A stretch of 64,000 bases of DNA from Sphingomonas citricola. Lineage in GTDB: Bacteria; Pseudomonadota; Alphaproteobacteria; Sphingomonadales; Sphingomonadaceae. Position 1 is the stretch's first letter. Each line of letters begins with the position of its first letter. A program made the position numbers and the translations under genes. This document shows, in pieces, positions 25,001-33,813 of this stretch. Below the pieces are notes generated by a model that saw nothing but the letters and a program-made list of their open reading frames with translations, did not search any database and had not been told where the DNA came from. The DNA is taken from positions 496,001 through 560,000 of the forward strand of contig NZ_JAHXZM010000003.1 in NCBI RefSeq assembly GCF_019429535.1, read 5' to 3'.

Positions 25001-26883
25001 CAGCCGAGCGTGCCCGTCGCGGGCTCCACCTCGATGAAGCGCGCGTGCGCCATGTCGCGCGCGAGCGGCTCGGCGAGCGGCTTGGCGAAATGATAGCCCT
25101 GCAGGTGGCTGGCGCCCGCGACGCGGAGCAGATCGACCTGCGCCGCGGTCTCGACCCCTTCGGCGATGACGGTCAGGTTGAGCGATTGCGCGAGGTGGAC
25201 GATCGAGCGGACGATCGCCGCGGATTCGCGTTCACGCGACATGCCGTCGATGAAGCTGCGATCGATCTTGAGCGCGTCGAGCGCAAACTTGCGGATGTTG
25301 TAGAGCGAGGAATAGCCGGTGCCGAAATCGTCGAGCGCGATGCGGAAGCCCATCTGGCGCAGCCGGTACAGCGTTTCCGCCGCGCGGTCGGCATCGTCGA
25401 AGATGGCGGTTTCGGTGATCTCGATCTGGAGCCGCTGCGGCGCGACACCCGCGCGCTGGCAACGCTCGACGATGTAGCCGACGAAATTGTGGCGTCGGAA
25501 CTGGCGCGGGCTGAAATTGACCGAGACATACTGCCCGGGCCATGTGTCGAGCACCTTCAGGCTCTGTTCGAGCACCCAGTCGCCGAGCTCGTGGATCAGG
25601 TTCGATTCCTCGGCGATCGGGATAAAGGTGGCGGGGCTGATCGGGCCGTACTCGCGAGTGTTCCAGCGCAGCAGCGCCTCGAACCCGACGACCTCGAAGG
25701 TGCCGTGCGCGACGATCGGCTGGTAGACGAGCGCGAGTTCGTCGCGGGCGATTGCCTGCGAGAGCCCGGTCTCGATCCGGCGGCGGACGCGGACGCCCTC
25801 GTCCATGCTCTCGTCGAAGAGACGCGCGACGCCGCGGCCGTGGCGCTTGGCATCGTTGAGCGCGAGGTCGGCGCGGCGGATCAGGTCGATCGGGTCGCGG
25901 TTGTCGGCCTCACCCGCGGTGACGACGCCCGCGGAAGCCGCCGCCTGCACCGCGTGGCCGAGCACTTTCAATTCAACCGAACAGGCGTGGACGACGCGCG
26001 CGCAGGCCATTTCCGCGGCCTGCTCTCCGGCGGTTTCGAACAGGAGCCCGAATTCGTCGCCGCCGAGCCTGGCGACGAGGCCGCCCGACGGCACCGTCGC
26101 CTGGAGGATCGCGCAGATTTCCCGGATCAATTCGTCACCCGCCAGATGGCCGAGCGTGTCGTTAACGAGCTTGAAGCGATCGAGGTCGATCATCCCGACC
26201 GCGAACCGCCCCGGCTGCTTCGATCGCTCACCCAAGGCGCGCAGGAAGGCGAGGCGATTGGGTGCCTCGGTCAGCGAATCGTGGTTGGCGACGTGAATCG
26301 CCTTCATCTCGTTGGCGGCGAGTTCAGCGGCCTGCTCCTCGAGCTGGATCACCTGCCGCGACAATTGCTCGCGTGCGGCGCGCAGCGCGCGATCGGCCTC
26401 CCAGCGCTGGCCGAGCGCGGTCGCGGTCTGGACGATCTCGGCGACCTCGAACGGCTTGGCGATGTAGAAGATCTTGTCGGCGGGCCCCGCGACCTTGCTG
26501 ATCTCAACTGGCGAAAAATCGGAATAGCCGGTGACGATCACGATGTTGATGTCGCGATCGAGCGCGCGGATGCGGCGCGCGGTTTCCTTGCCGTCGATGC
26601 CGGGCGGCATCCGCACGTCGATGAACGCGACCGCGAAGGGCTGGTCACCCGCCTGCGCGCGCTCGATCTCGGCAACGGCGTCGGCGCCCTGCATGTGGTG
26701 GACGCAGTCGAAGGTGATCGCGTCGTCGGCGCGGTCTGGCTCGCCGCCGTTGCCCACCTCGTCGCCAAACAATTCGGCGGCCATCGCGGACAGCGCGCCG
26801 GCCTCGGCACCGCCCACGGGCGCGAAGCTGCGCCGGTAGCTGTCGTGCATCGCCGGTTCGTCGTCCACGATCAGAATTCGCAT
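25000..26883 (-). CDS. REC-GGDEF-EAL response regulator, c-di-GMP turnover
   Basis: Soluble regulator of 627 residues. The receiver domain has the acidic pair Asp7-Asp8, an insertion of about 35 residues, phospho-acceptor Asp89 in AFIDVRMP and Lys143. A coiled stretch at 160-195 leads to GGDEF at 274-278 (intact cyclase motif, no RxxD inhibitory site before it), then EAL at 402-404 with NFSPRQF and DDFGTGYSSL, so a phosphodiesterase site also looks intact. Both c-di-GMP synthesis and breakdown are therefore possible. The frame stays open far upstream into the ROK gene; I start at the Met directly before RILIVDDE. It is coupled to the CHASE4 kinase, its likely phosphodonor. Confidence 0.9.
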   Translation of the reverse strand: MRILIVDDEPAMHDSYRRSFAPVGGAEAGALSAMAAELFGDEVGNGGEPDRADDAITFDCVHHMQGADAVAEIERAQAGDQPFAVAFIDVRMPPGIDGKETARRIRALDRDINIVIVTGYSDFSPVEISKVAGPADKIFYIAKPFEVAEIVQTATALGQRWEADRALRAAREQLSRQVIQLEEQAAELAANEMKAIHVANHDSLTEAPNRLAFLRALGERSKQPGRFAVGMIDLDRFKLVNDTLGHLAGDELIREICAILQATVPSGGLVARLGGDEFGLLFETAGEQAAEMACARVVHACSVELKVLGHAVQAAASAGVVTAGEADNRDPIDLIRRADLALNDAKRHGRGVARLFDESMDEGVRVRRRIETGLSQAIARDELALVYQPIVAHGTFEVVGFEALLRWNTREYGPISPATFIPIAEESNLIHELGDWVLEQSLKVLDTWPGQYVSVNFSPRQFRRHNFVGYIVERCQRAGVAPQRLQIEITETAIFDDADRAAETLYRLRQMGFRIALDDFGTGYSSLYNIRKFALDALKIDRSFIDGMSRERESAAIVRSIVHLAQSLNLTVIAEGVETAAQVDLLRVAGASHLQGYHFAKPLAEPLARDMAHARFIEVEPATGTLG

Positions 26884-26950
26884 GCGTCGTCGCCTCATCG
26901 TCGCGCGACCGGAGGCCCGGTCCGCGTCGAAAGACGGTAAGCGAGGAGGG

Positions 26951-27868
26951 TTAAACGCGCGTAAAGGGCAAAGCGCTGCGCTCCGCCAGCGCCTGTTGAC
27001 CGAGCACGACCGCGCCCATCGGCCCCGCATTGGCGCCGAGCGCGGCGGGCACGAGGAACGTGTCCATGTCCTCCAGTTCGGGCCGCGCGACATAACCGTT
27101 GAGGGTTGATCGGGTCGCCGCGCGCAGCCGGGGCAGCAGATGCGAATTGCCGACCAGGACCCCACCGCCGAGCACGATCCGGCGCGGCACACCGGTCAGC
27201 GTCAGCGTGCCCATCAGCGTCGCGAGCGCGCCGACCACGCTGTCCCAGACGGGGTGATCCGCGGGAATATCCTCCCCCTTCAACCCCGTGCGTGCCGCGA
27301 TCGCGGGACCGGACGCGAGCCCTTCGACGCAGGCGCCGTGATAGGGGCAGACCCCGCCCCAATCGTCATCGCTGAGCCGCGGCACGCGGATATGGCCGAG
27401 TTCGGCATGCGTCAGCCCGTCGACCGGCTGACCACGCGCGATCAGTCCGGCACCGATGCCGGTGCCGACCGTCACGTAGGCGAGCGCGTCGAGCCCCTGC
27501 CCCGCGCCCCAGCGCGCCTCGCCCAGCGCAGCCCCCACCACATCGGTGTGGAAACCGACCGGAACGTCGTAGCGCGCAGCGAACCGGCGCGCGACATCGG
27601 TGCTCGCCCAGCCGGGCTTGGGCGTCGAGGTGATCTCACCGTAATCGCGCGACTGGCGATCGATCGAGATCGGCCCGAAGCTGGCGATGCCGATCGCGGC
27701 GAACCCGCGCCAGCCGTCGAGCACCGCTTCGAGCGCGGCGAGTGTTTCCTCGGGCCGGGTCGTCGGCACGCGCACCTCGTCGTGGATCGCGCCCGGCCCG
27801 CTCGCCAGCATCGCTACGCATTTGGTGCCGCCAAGTTCAAGCGCGGCGACGAGCGGCGTGTCGCTCAC
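26951..27868 (-). CDS. ROK-family sugar kinase (fructokinase-like)
   Basis: ATP-dependent hexokinase-type sugar kinase of 305 residues. LELGGTKCVAML is the ATP phosphate loop, and HTDVVGAALGEARWGAG with YVTVGTGIGAGLI fits the fructokinase branch of ROK. HAELGHIRVPR followed by GVCPYHGACVEGLASGPA gives the zinc-binding His and cysteines plus the ROK signature. It should phosphorylate fructose or mannose to feed glycolysis. Its start overlaps the stop of the MarR gene by four bases, so it may be under that regulator. Confidence 0.9.
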   Translation of the reverse strand: MSDTPLVAALELGGTKCVAMLASGPGAIHDEVRVPTTRPEETLAALEAVLDGWRGFAAIGIASFGPISIDRQSRDYGEITSTPKPGWASTDVARRFAARYDVPVGFHTDVVGAALGEARWGAGQGLDALAYVTVGTGIGAGLIARGQPVDGLTHAELGHIRVPRLSDDDWGGVCPYHGACVEGLASGPAIAARTGLKGEDIPADHPVWDSVVGALATLMGTLTLTGVPRRIVLGGGVLVGNSHLLPRLRAATRSTLNGYVARPELEDMDTFLVPAALGANAGPMGAVVLGQQALAERSALPFTRV

Positions 27869-28308
27869 TCGCTCGCCTCCGCGGCGGCATCGATCCGGCG
27901 CAGCATGGTGGTGAACTGCGCGATCTCGTCATCGTCGAAGCGGGAAAAGATGTGTGCCTCCAGTTCCTTCGCTTTCGGCACTACTTCTCCGTAGAGCGTC
28001 CGGCCCGCGTTGCTGAGCATCAGGTGGTGCGAGCGGCGATCCTGGTTGTTGGGTCTGCGCTCGAGCAACCCGCGCTGGGTGAGCGCGATCGCGGCACGGC
28101 TGACCGTCACCTTGTCCATCCGCGTCCGCTCGCCGATCTCCGCCTGCGTGATCGCCTGGCCTTCGGCGACCACCGTGATCAGCCGCCATTCGGGAATGCT
28201 GAGCCCGAACAGCGCTTCATAGGCGGTGGCGATACGACTGCTGACGCGGTTGGACGTGACCGAGAGCAGGAACGGGACGAATTCGTCGAGGATCAGGCGA
28301 TCGGCCAT
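27865..28308 (-). CDS. MarR-family transcriptional regulator
   Basis: DNA-binding regulator of 147 residues with the winged helix pattern. LSIPEWRLITVVAEGQAITQAEIGERTRMDKVTVSRAAIALTQRGLLERR covers the recognition helix, and NNQDRRSHHLMLSNAGRTLY covers the wing. It overlaps the ROK kinase start (ATGA) and is divergent from an alpha/beta hydrolase across about 105 bases, so both are candidate targets. An upstream in-frame Met would add twelve residues, MRRGRCVLATTL, without family support. The ligand is unknown. Confidence 0.88.
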   Translation of the reverse strand: MADRLILDEFVPFLLSVTSNRVSSRIATAYEALFGLSIPEWRLITVVAEGQAITQAEIGERTRMDKVTVSRAAIALTQRGLLERRPNNQDRRSHHLMLSNAGRTLYGEVVPKAKELEAHIFSRFDDDEIAQFTTMLRRIDAAAEASE

Positions 28309-28403
28309 AAGCGTTGTGGCTAACACGCACCGCCCCCGACGCAAAGCGCCGGAACATGCCGCCGTTCATTGCGTTTTCATGACAGGTTCCGCATTTAGGC
28401 GGC

Positions 28404-28409
28404 GGAGGA
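28404..28409 (+). promoter_or_regulatory. strong ribosome binding site in front of a TTG start
   Basis: GGAGGA lies four bases before a TTG at 28414. The strong match and good spacing decide the unusual TTG start of the alpha/beta hydrolase, which agrees with the family N-terminus (AQIRANDITIEYEDYG). No ATG or GTG in frame lies close by. Confidence 0.7.
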
Positions 28410-28413
28410 AGAA

Positions 28414-29325
28414 TTGGCACAAATCCGCGCGAACGACATCACGATCGAATATGAGGATTACGGCGACGTCGACGCGCCGCCCGTCCTGCTCATCATGGGA
28501 CTGGGCGCGCAGCTGGTGCGCTGGCCGATCGAGCTCGTCGACGACTTCGTCGCTCGCGGTTATCGCGTGATCCGGTTCGACAACCGCGACGTCGGTCTGT
28601 CGTCGAAATTCGATCATGCCGGCACGCCCAACATCGTTTGGACCGCAATGATCCAGCAGTTCGGTCGCACCCCGCCGATACCCTACACGTTGCAGGACAT
28701 GGCGGCGGACGCGGTTGGGCTGATGGACGCGCTGGGCATCGAGGCCGCGCACATCGTCGGCGCGTCGATGGGCGGGATGATCGCGCAGCTCGTCGCCGCC
28801 TCCTGGCCCGAGCGGACGCTGTCGCTCACCTCGATCATGTCGACGACCGGGCGTTCGGATTGTTCGCGCCCGACGATGCGCGCGACCGCGGTGCTGCTGC
28901 GGCATCCGCGCAGCGACGACCTGGAGGCGATCGTCGCGCACGGCACGCTCGCGGCCAATGTCGTGGGCGGGCGGTTCCCGATGGAGGACGCGTTCCTTGC
29001 CGAGCGGATCCGCAGCGAGACGCTGCGCAACCGTCACCCCGCCGGGTTCGTGCGCCAGATGGCGGCGATCATCGCCGACGGCGACCGCAGCCAGCGGCTC
29101 GCGCGGATCACCGCGCCGACGCTGGTGATCCATGGCAGCGACGACCCGCTGGTGCCGGTCGCGGGCGGGCGGGAAACCGCGCGCGCGATCCCCGGCGCGC
29201 GGCTGCTCGAGATCGACGGCATGGGCCATACGCTGCCGCCGCAGATCCTGCCGCGGATCGTCGAGGCGATCGACGAGCATATCGGCAGTGCTGCGGGCAG
29301 TCGCGCAATGGCGCGCGCCGCCTGA
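28414..29325 (+). CDS. alpha/beta hydrolase
   Basis: Hydrolase of 303 residues starting at a TTG behind a strong GGAGGA site. Alpha/beta fold features: LLIMGLGAQLVRWP with the oxyanion strand, VIRFDNRDVGLSS, the nucleophile elbow GASMGGMIAQ with catalytic Ser, a late Asp in HGSDDPLVPV and His in DGMGHTLPPQ. Members include esterases and haloperoxidase-like enzymes, and the substrate is open. It is divergent from a MarR gene, which may regulate it. Confidence 0.88.
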   Translation: MAQIRANDITIEYEDYGDVDAPPVLLIMGLGAQLVRWPIELVDDFVARGYRVIRFDNRDVGLSSKFDHAGTPNIVWTAMIQQFGRTPPIPYTLQDMAADAVGLMDALGIEAAHIVGASMGGMIAQLVAASWPERTLSLTSIMSTTGRSDCSRPTMRATAVLLRHPRSDDLEAIVAHGTLAANVVGGRFPMEDAFLAERIRSETLRNRHPAGFVRQMAAIIADGDRSQRLARITAPTLVIHGSDDPLVPVAGGRETARAIPGARLLEIDGMGHTLPPQILPRIVEAIDEHIGSAAGSRAMARAA

Positions 29326-29370
29326 GATCGAGCATTGGCGCGCCGCCGCGGCGACGCGCCGGCGCTAAGG

Positions 29371-31194
29371 TCATTCGACCGTGACGCTCTTCGCTAGGTT
29401 GCGCGGCTGATCGACGTCGGTGCCCTTCGCGACCGCGACGTGATAGGCGAGCAACTGCACCGGCACTGCATAGACCAGCGGCGCGATTAGCGGGTGAACC
29501 TTGGGCATCGTGATCGTCGCGACGCAGCCCTCGCCCGCCGCCTGGATACCGTCGTAATCGCTGATCAGGACGACCTTGCCGCCCCGCGCCTGCACTTCCT
29601 GCATATTGCTGACGGTCTTGTCGAACAGCGGCCCCGAGGGCGCGATCACGACGACCGGCACCGCGTCGTCGATCAGCGCGATCGGGCCGTGCTTCATCTC
29701 ACCCGCGGCATAACCTTCGGCGTGAATGTAGCTGATTTCCTTCAGCTTCAGCGCACCCTCGAGCGCGAGCGGGTAATCGGTGCCGCGGCCTAGATAAAGG
29801 ACGTCGCGCGCCGCGGCGATGACGCCTGCCATCGCCTCGATCGCCTCGTCATAGGCGAGTGCGGCGTTGATCGCGGCGGGCGCCTCGCCCAGGTGGCGGA
29901 CGATCTGGCGCTCCTCCCCCGGCTTCAACTGCCCCTTGGCGCGTGCGAGATTGGCGGCGAGTGCCGCGAGGACTGCGAGCTGGCAGGTGAACGCCTTGGT
30001 CGAGGCGACACCGATCTCGGGGCCGGCGTGGGTCGGGAGCAGCAGGTCGGCCTCGCGCGCCATCGAGCTGGTCGGCACGTTGCAGACGACCGCGATCGTC
30101 TGCTCCTCGCTGCGCGCATGGCGAAGCGCGGCGAGCGTATCGGCGGTCTCACCCGACTGGCTGATGAACAGGGCGAGCCCCCCCGCCTCCATCACCGGCG
30201 CGCGGTAACGGAACTCGCTCGCGACGTCCAAATCGACCGGAACGCGCGCGAACTGCTCGAACCAGTATTTGGCGACCATCCCGGCATAGAAGCTGGTGCC
30301 GCACGCGACGATCGTGACGCGCTTGATACCCGACAGCTCGAACTCAGGGATCGGCAGCGTGATCGTCTCGTCCATGCGTTGCAGGTACGAACGCAACGTC
30401 TGCGCGACGACGATCGGCTGCTCGTAGATCTCCTTGAGCATGTAGTGGCGGTGGTTGCCCTTGGAGATGAGCTCACCCGTCACCCCCGAAATGGTGACCG
30501 CGCGCTCGACCGCATTGTTGTCGCGGTCGAACACCTGCGCGCCGTCGCGCGTACAGACGACCCAGTCGCCTTCCTCGAGATACGCGATCCGCTGCGTCAG
30601 CGGCGCGAGTGCCAGCGCGTCGGACCCGAGATAGGTCTCGCCGTCGCCGTGCCCGACGACCAGCGGCGAGCCGAGCCGCGCGCCGATCAGCAGGTCGGGG
30701 TGACGGCGGAACAGGATCGCGAGGGCGAAGGCGCCGTGCAGTCGGGGCAGGATCGTGCGCACCGCGCTCTGCGGGTCGAGCCCGGCCTCGACCTGCTCGC
30801 TGACCAGATGCGCGACGACCTCGGTATCGGTTTCACTGGTGAAGACGCGGCCGCGAGCGATCAGCTCGTCGCGCAGCGGCTTGAAATTCTCGATGATGCC
30901 GTTGTGAACCACCGCAACCTCGTCGGTCGCGTGCGGGTGCGCGTTGTTGGTGGTCGGGCCGCCATGCGTCGCCCAGCGCGTGTGCGCGATGCCGGTGCGG
31001 CCTGGCAGCGGGTGCTCGGCAAGTTCGCGCGCCAGATTGACGAGCTTGCCCGACGCACGCCGCCGCTCGATCGCGCCGTCGTGATCAGTCGCGATACCCG
31101 CGGAATCATAGCCACGATATTCCAGCCGCTTGAGCCCGTCGAGCAGCCGATCCGCTACCTCGTCCTGCCCCACGATGCCGACGATGCCACACAT
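29371..31194 (-). CDS. glmS: glutamine-fructose-6-phosphate aminotransferase (isomerizing)
   Basis: First enzyme of UDP-N-acetylglucosamine synthesis: it makes glucosamine 6-phosphate from fructose 6-phosphate and glutamine. The N-terminal nucleophile Cys2 sits in MCGIVGIVGQ. The glutaminase part has RWATHGGPTTNNAHPH, and two SIS domains follow with VACGTSFYAGMVAKYWFEQ, SQSGETADTLAALRHA and the C-terminal DQPRNLAKSVTVE. The length of 607 is normal. glmU follows downstream on the same strand after about 120 bases, so the pathway genes are clustered. No glmS ribozyme-like structure was looked for in detail, and none is expected in this group. Confidence 0.97.
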   Translation of the reverse strand: MCGIVGIVGQDEVADRLLDGLKRLEYRGYDSAGIATDHDGAIERRRASGKLVNLARELAEHPLPGRTGIAHTRWATHGGPTTNNAHPHATDEVAVVHNGIIENFKPLRDELIARGRVFTSETDTEVVAHLVSEQVEAGLDPQSAVRTILPRLHGAFALAILFRRHPDLLIGARLGSPLVVGHGDGETYLGSDALALAPLTQRIAYLEEGDWVVCTRDGAQVFDRDNNAVERAVTISGVTGELISKGNHRHYMLKEIYEQPIVVAQTLRSYLQRMDETITLPIPEFELSGIKRVTIVACGTSFYAGMVAKYWFEQFARVPVDLDVASEFRYRAPVMEAGGLALFISQSGETADTLAALRHARSEEQTIAVVCNVPTSSMAREADLLLPTHAGPEIGVASTKAFTCQLAVLAALAANLARAKGQLKPGEERQIVRHLGEAPAAINAALAYDEAIEAMAGVIAAARDVLYLGRGTDYPLALEGALKLKEISYIHAEGYAAGEMKHGPIALIDDAVPVVVIAPSGPLFDKTVSNMQEVQARGGKVVLISDYDGIQAAGEGCVATITMPKVHPLIAPLVYAVPVQLLAYHVAVAKGTDVDQPRNLAKSVTVE

Positions 31195-31315
31195 GCGATC
31201 AATCCCGTCCTTACACGGGCGCGTGCAGACTGCCGCGCCCCCTTGCCGTCATGCCGGCCTAGTCGCCCATACCTTGTTCACGCAACCACCCGCTTGCCGG
31301 CACGTGAACATGCGG

Positions 31316-32683
31316 TCACTTGCCCGCCTTCGCCGCCTTGCGCGCGCGCATCTGCTCGCGGAAGCGTGCGGCCCAGCCGGGCTTGCTCACCTGCTCGGGC
31401 CGGACGAGCGTCAGCGCGTCTGCCTCGACATCGCGCGTGACGACCGACCCTGCCGCGACGATCGCGCCGTCGCCGATCGTCACCGGCGCGACCAGCGCCG
31501 AGTTCGAGCCGATGAACGCGTTCGCGCCGATCACCGTCTTGTACTTGAAGAAGCCGTCGTAATTGCACGTGATCGTGCCCGCACCGACGTTCGCGCCCGC
31601 GCCCACCTCAGCGTCGCCGAGATAGGTCAGGTGGTTGGCCTTCGCGCCGCGTCCGAGCCGCGCCTTCTTCACCTCGACGAAATTGCCTACCTTCGCGCCC
31701 TCCTCGAGCACCGCGCCCGGGCGGAGCCGCGCGTAGGGGCCGACCTCGACGCCCGCGCCGATCTCCGCCCCCTCGATGTGGCTGAACGCACGGATCGTCG
31801 CGCCGTCCGCGACGCGCACGCCGGGGCCGAAGAACACGTTTGGCTCGATCACGACGTCGCGGCCGATCACGGTGTCGTGCGCGAACCAGACCGTCTCGGG
31901 CGCGATCAGCGTCGCGCCGTCCGCCATCGCGCGGGCGCGGCGCTCGACCTGCCACGCTGCTCCGACAACCGCGAGTTCGGCGCGGCTGTTGACGCCGGCA
32001 ACCTCGCCCTCGCTCGTCTCGATCACCGCGGTGACGCGGCCGTCAGCGCGCGCGAGCATGACGATGTCGGGCAGGTAATATTCGCCCGCGGCATTGTCGT
32101 TCCCGACGCGCGCGAGCAGCGCGAACAGGTCGCGCGAGGACACCGCCATCAGTCCCGAATTGCACAGGGTCTCGGCGCGTTCGGCGGGCGTCGCGTCCTT
32201 GAATTCGACCATGGTGGCGATGCGGTCGCTGTCCGGCTCGGTGATGATGCGGCCGTACGCCGCGGCGTCGGCGGGACGGAAGCCGAGCACGACTGCGGCG
32301 GGCGCATCGGCGCCGTGCAGCCGATCGAGCATCCGCTGCATCGTTGCGGCCTGCACCAGCGGCACGTCTCCGTAGAGGATCAGCACGTCGCCCTCGAACC
32401 CCGCCAGCGCGGTTTCCGCCTGCGCGACTGCGTGGCCGGTGCCGAGCTGCTCCGCCTGATGCGCGATCGCCGCACCGCGCGGCGTCACCGCCGCCTCGAC
32501 CTGCTCGCGCCCCGCGCCCACGACCACCACGGTCCGCTCGGGCGCGAGCGCCTCTGCGGTGTCGATCAGGTGGATGAGCATCGGCTTGCCCGCCAGCGGG
32601 TGGAGTACCTTGTGCAGGTCGGACTTCATGCGTGTCCCCTTGCCCGCGGCAAGGATGACGATGGCGAGAGGCGGCTGGCTCAT
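31316..32683 (-). CDS. glmU: bifunctional UDP-N-acetylglucosamine pyrophosphorylase / glucosamine-1-phosphate acetyltransferase
   Basis: Cytoplasmic enzyme of 455 residues that acetylates glucosamine 1-phosphate and then couples it to UTP. The N-terminal uridyltransferase has the loop LAAGKGTRMKS and LYGDVPL. From about residue 250 a left-handed beta helix of hexapeptide repeats forms the acetyltransferase, ending with YNYDG-like CNYDGFFKYKT and GSNSALVAPVTIGDGAIVAAGSVVT. An open in-frame extension upstream lacks similarity, and the ATG before SQPPLAIVIL is the right start. It is divergent from the phosphatase gene at 32789. Confidence 0.96.
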   Translation of the reverse strand: MSQPPLAIVILAAGKGTRMKSDLHKVLHPLAGKPMLIHLIDTAEALAPERTVVVVGAGREQVEAAVTPRGAAIAHQAEQLGTGHAVAQAETALAGFEGDVLILYGDVPLVQAATMQRMLDRLHGADAPAAVVLGFRPADAAAYGRIITEPDSDRIATMVEFKDATPAERAETLCNSGLMAVSSRDLFALLARVGNDNAAGEYYLPDIVMLARADGRVTAVIETSEGEVAGVNSRAELAVVGAAWQVERRARAMADGATLIAPETVWFAHDTVIGRDVVIEPNVFFGPGVRVADGATIRAFSHIEGAEIGAGVEVGPYARLRPGAVLEEGAKVGNFVEVKKARLGRGAKANHLTYLGDAEVGAGANVGAGTITCNYDGFFKYKTVIGANAFIGSNSALVAPVTIGDGAIVAAGSVVTRDVEADALTLVRPEQVSKPGWAARFREQMRARKAAKAGK

Positions 32684-32788
32684 GCCGCGCGCCCTGCCAT
32701 CAACCGCGTGCGATTTCCAGCGGCTGCGGGCGGGACGCCAGCACGTCGGCGCTTGCCATGCCACCGCCCGGCGGGCACGGGCGCGACG

Positions 32789-33457
32789 ATGGCATCATTT
32801 CCGTTCGACATCGTCGGTTTCGATCTAGACGGCACACTGGTCGACACGTCGCGCGACCTGGCGGCATCGGTCAACCACGCGCTGGCGTCCGCCGGTCGCG
32901 CGCGATTGCCCGTGCCGCAGATCGTCGCGATGATCGGCGGCGGCGCGCGCCACATGCTCGCGCAGGCGCTCAGCGCCACCGGCAGGTGCGACGAGGGCGA
33001 ACTCGACCGGCTGCACGACGTGCTGCTCGATCATTATGCGGCGAACATCTGCATCGAGTCGGCGCCTTATCCGGGGGTCGTCGCCGCGCTCGACGAGCTC
33101 GTCGCGCGCGGGGTCACGCTGGCGGTCGCGACCAACAAGCTCGAACGATTCACCCACGCGCTGCTCGAGCAGCTTGGGCTCACGTCCCGCTTCGCCGCGA
33201 TCATCGGCGGCGATACGCTGGGGGCGGGAATGACCAAGCCATCGCCCGTGCCGATCCAGGCGATGATCGCGCGCGCCGGCGGCGGGCGGGCGGCGTTCGT
33301 CGGCGATTCGATCTATGACGTGTCGGCCGCGCATGCCGCCGGCGTGCCCGCGATCATCAACCGCGGCGGCTTCACGCGCGAGGGCGTCGACCATCTCGGC
33401 GCCGACGCGGTCGTCGATGATTACGCCCAGCTCGTCGCCACGCTGGAGCAACTATGA
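32789..33457 (+). CDS. gph: phosphoglycolate phosphatase-like HAD hydrolase
   Basis: HAD-superfamily phosphatase of 222 residues. Motif I is FDLDGTLVDT with the nucleophile Asp, motif II is VATNKL, motif III is the Lys in MTKPSP, and motif IV is VGDSIYDVSAA. A helical cap (about 20-90) carries the MIGGGARHML pattern of the Gph group, which removes 2-phosphoglycolate. The frame is open far upstream, but the ATG before ASFPFDIVGF gives the family length. Its stop overlaps the following VanZ-like gene (ATGA). Confidence 0.9.
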   Translation: MASFPFDIVGFDLDGTLVDTSRDLAASVNHALASAGRARLPVPQIVAMIGGGARHMLAQALSATGRCDEGELDRLHDVLLDHYAANICIESAPYPGVVAALDELVARGVTLAVATNKLERFTHALLEQLGLTSRFAAIIGGDTLGAGMTKPSPVPIQAMIARAGGGRAAFVGDSIYDVSAAHAAGVPAIINRGGFTREGVDHLGADAVVDDYAQLVATLEQL

Positions 33458-33813
33458 CGAACCCGCGTGCCACGCTCGTCTGGCGGCTGCTGCTCGCCGC
33501 CGCGACGATCTTCGCAGTCACGATGGCGCTGCTGCCGCATCCGCCGAATGTCGCGGAGGTCGGTGACAAATATCAGCACATGGCCGCGTTCGGTACGCTG
33601 ACGATCCTCTACGCGCTGGCATTCCCCGCGGCGCCGCTGCTGAAGATCGGCGAGCGGCTGTCGTTCCTCGGCGCGTTGATCGAGGTGTTCCAGTCGATCC
33701 CGTCGCTCCACCGCGACTGCGACGTGATGGACTGGATTGCCGACACGTTCATCATCGCCGTCGTGCTCGCGATCATCGCGCTCGGGCGTCGGCGGCGCGA
33801 CGTCGCGCCTTAA
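33454..33813 (+). CDS. VanZ-like small membrane protein
   Basis: Membrane protein of 119 residues with three or four hydrophobic segments. KYQHMAAFGTLTILYALAF and LIEVFQSIPSLHRDCDVMDWIADT match the VanZ-like family (the conserved Lys-x-x-His pattern and the Glu-x-x-Gln plus Asp-x-x-Asn/Ala-Asp motifs). The biochemical role of this family outside teicoplanin resistance is unknown. It is translationally coupled to gph, and its last 41 bases overlap the convergent nucleotidyltransferase-like gene. Confidence 0.75.
   Translation: MTNPRATLVWRLLLAAATIFAVTMALLPHPPNVAEVGDKYQHMAAFGTLTILYALAFPAAPLLKIGERLSFLGALIEVFQSIPSLHRDCDVMDWIADTFIIAVVLAIIALGRRRRDVAP

Noticed and set aside
24991..26940. Open frame of 649 codons on the plus strand opposite the REC-GGDEF-EAL gene
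   Set aside because: The true gene on the minus strand shows complete REC, GGDEF and EAL motifs, and the opposite frame shows only charged low-information sequence.
26884..27192. N-terminal extension of the REC-GGDEF-EAL protein
   Set aside because: The extra 103 residues overlap the ROK kinase gene in another frame and look like random Arg/Pro/Ser-rich sequence. The receiver domain starts at the chosen Met.
31130..32788. In-frame extension upstream of the phosphoglycolate phosphatase
   Set aside because: It runs antisense through glmU and part of glmS. The HAD domain begins right after the ATG at 32789.
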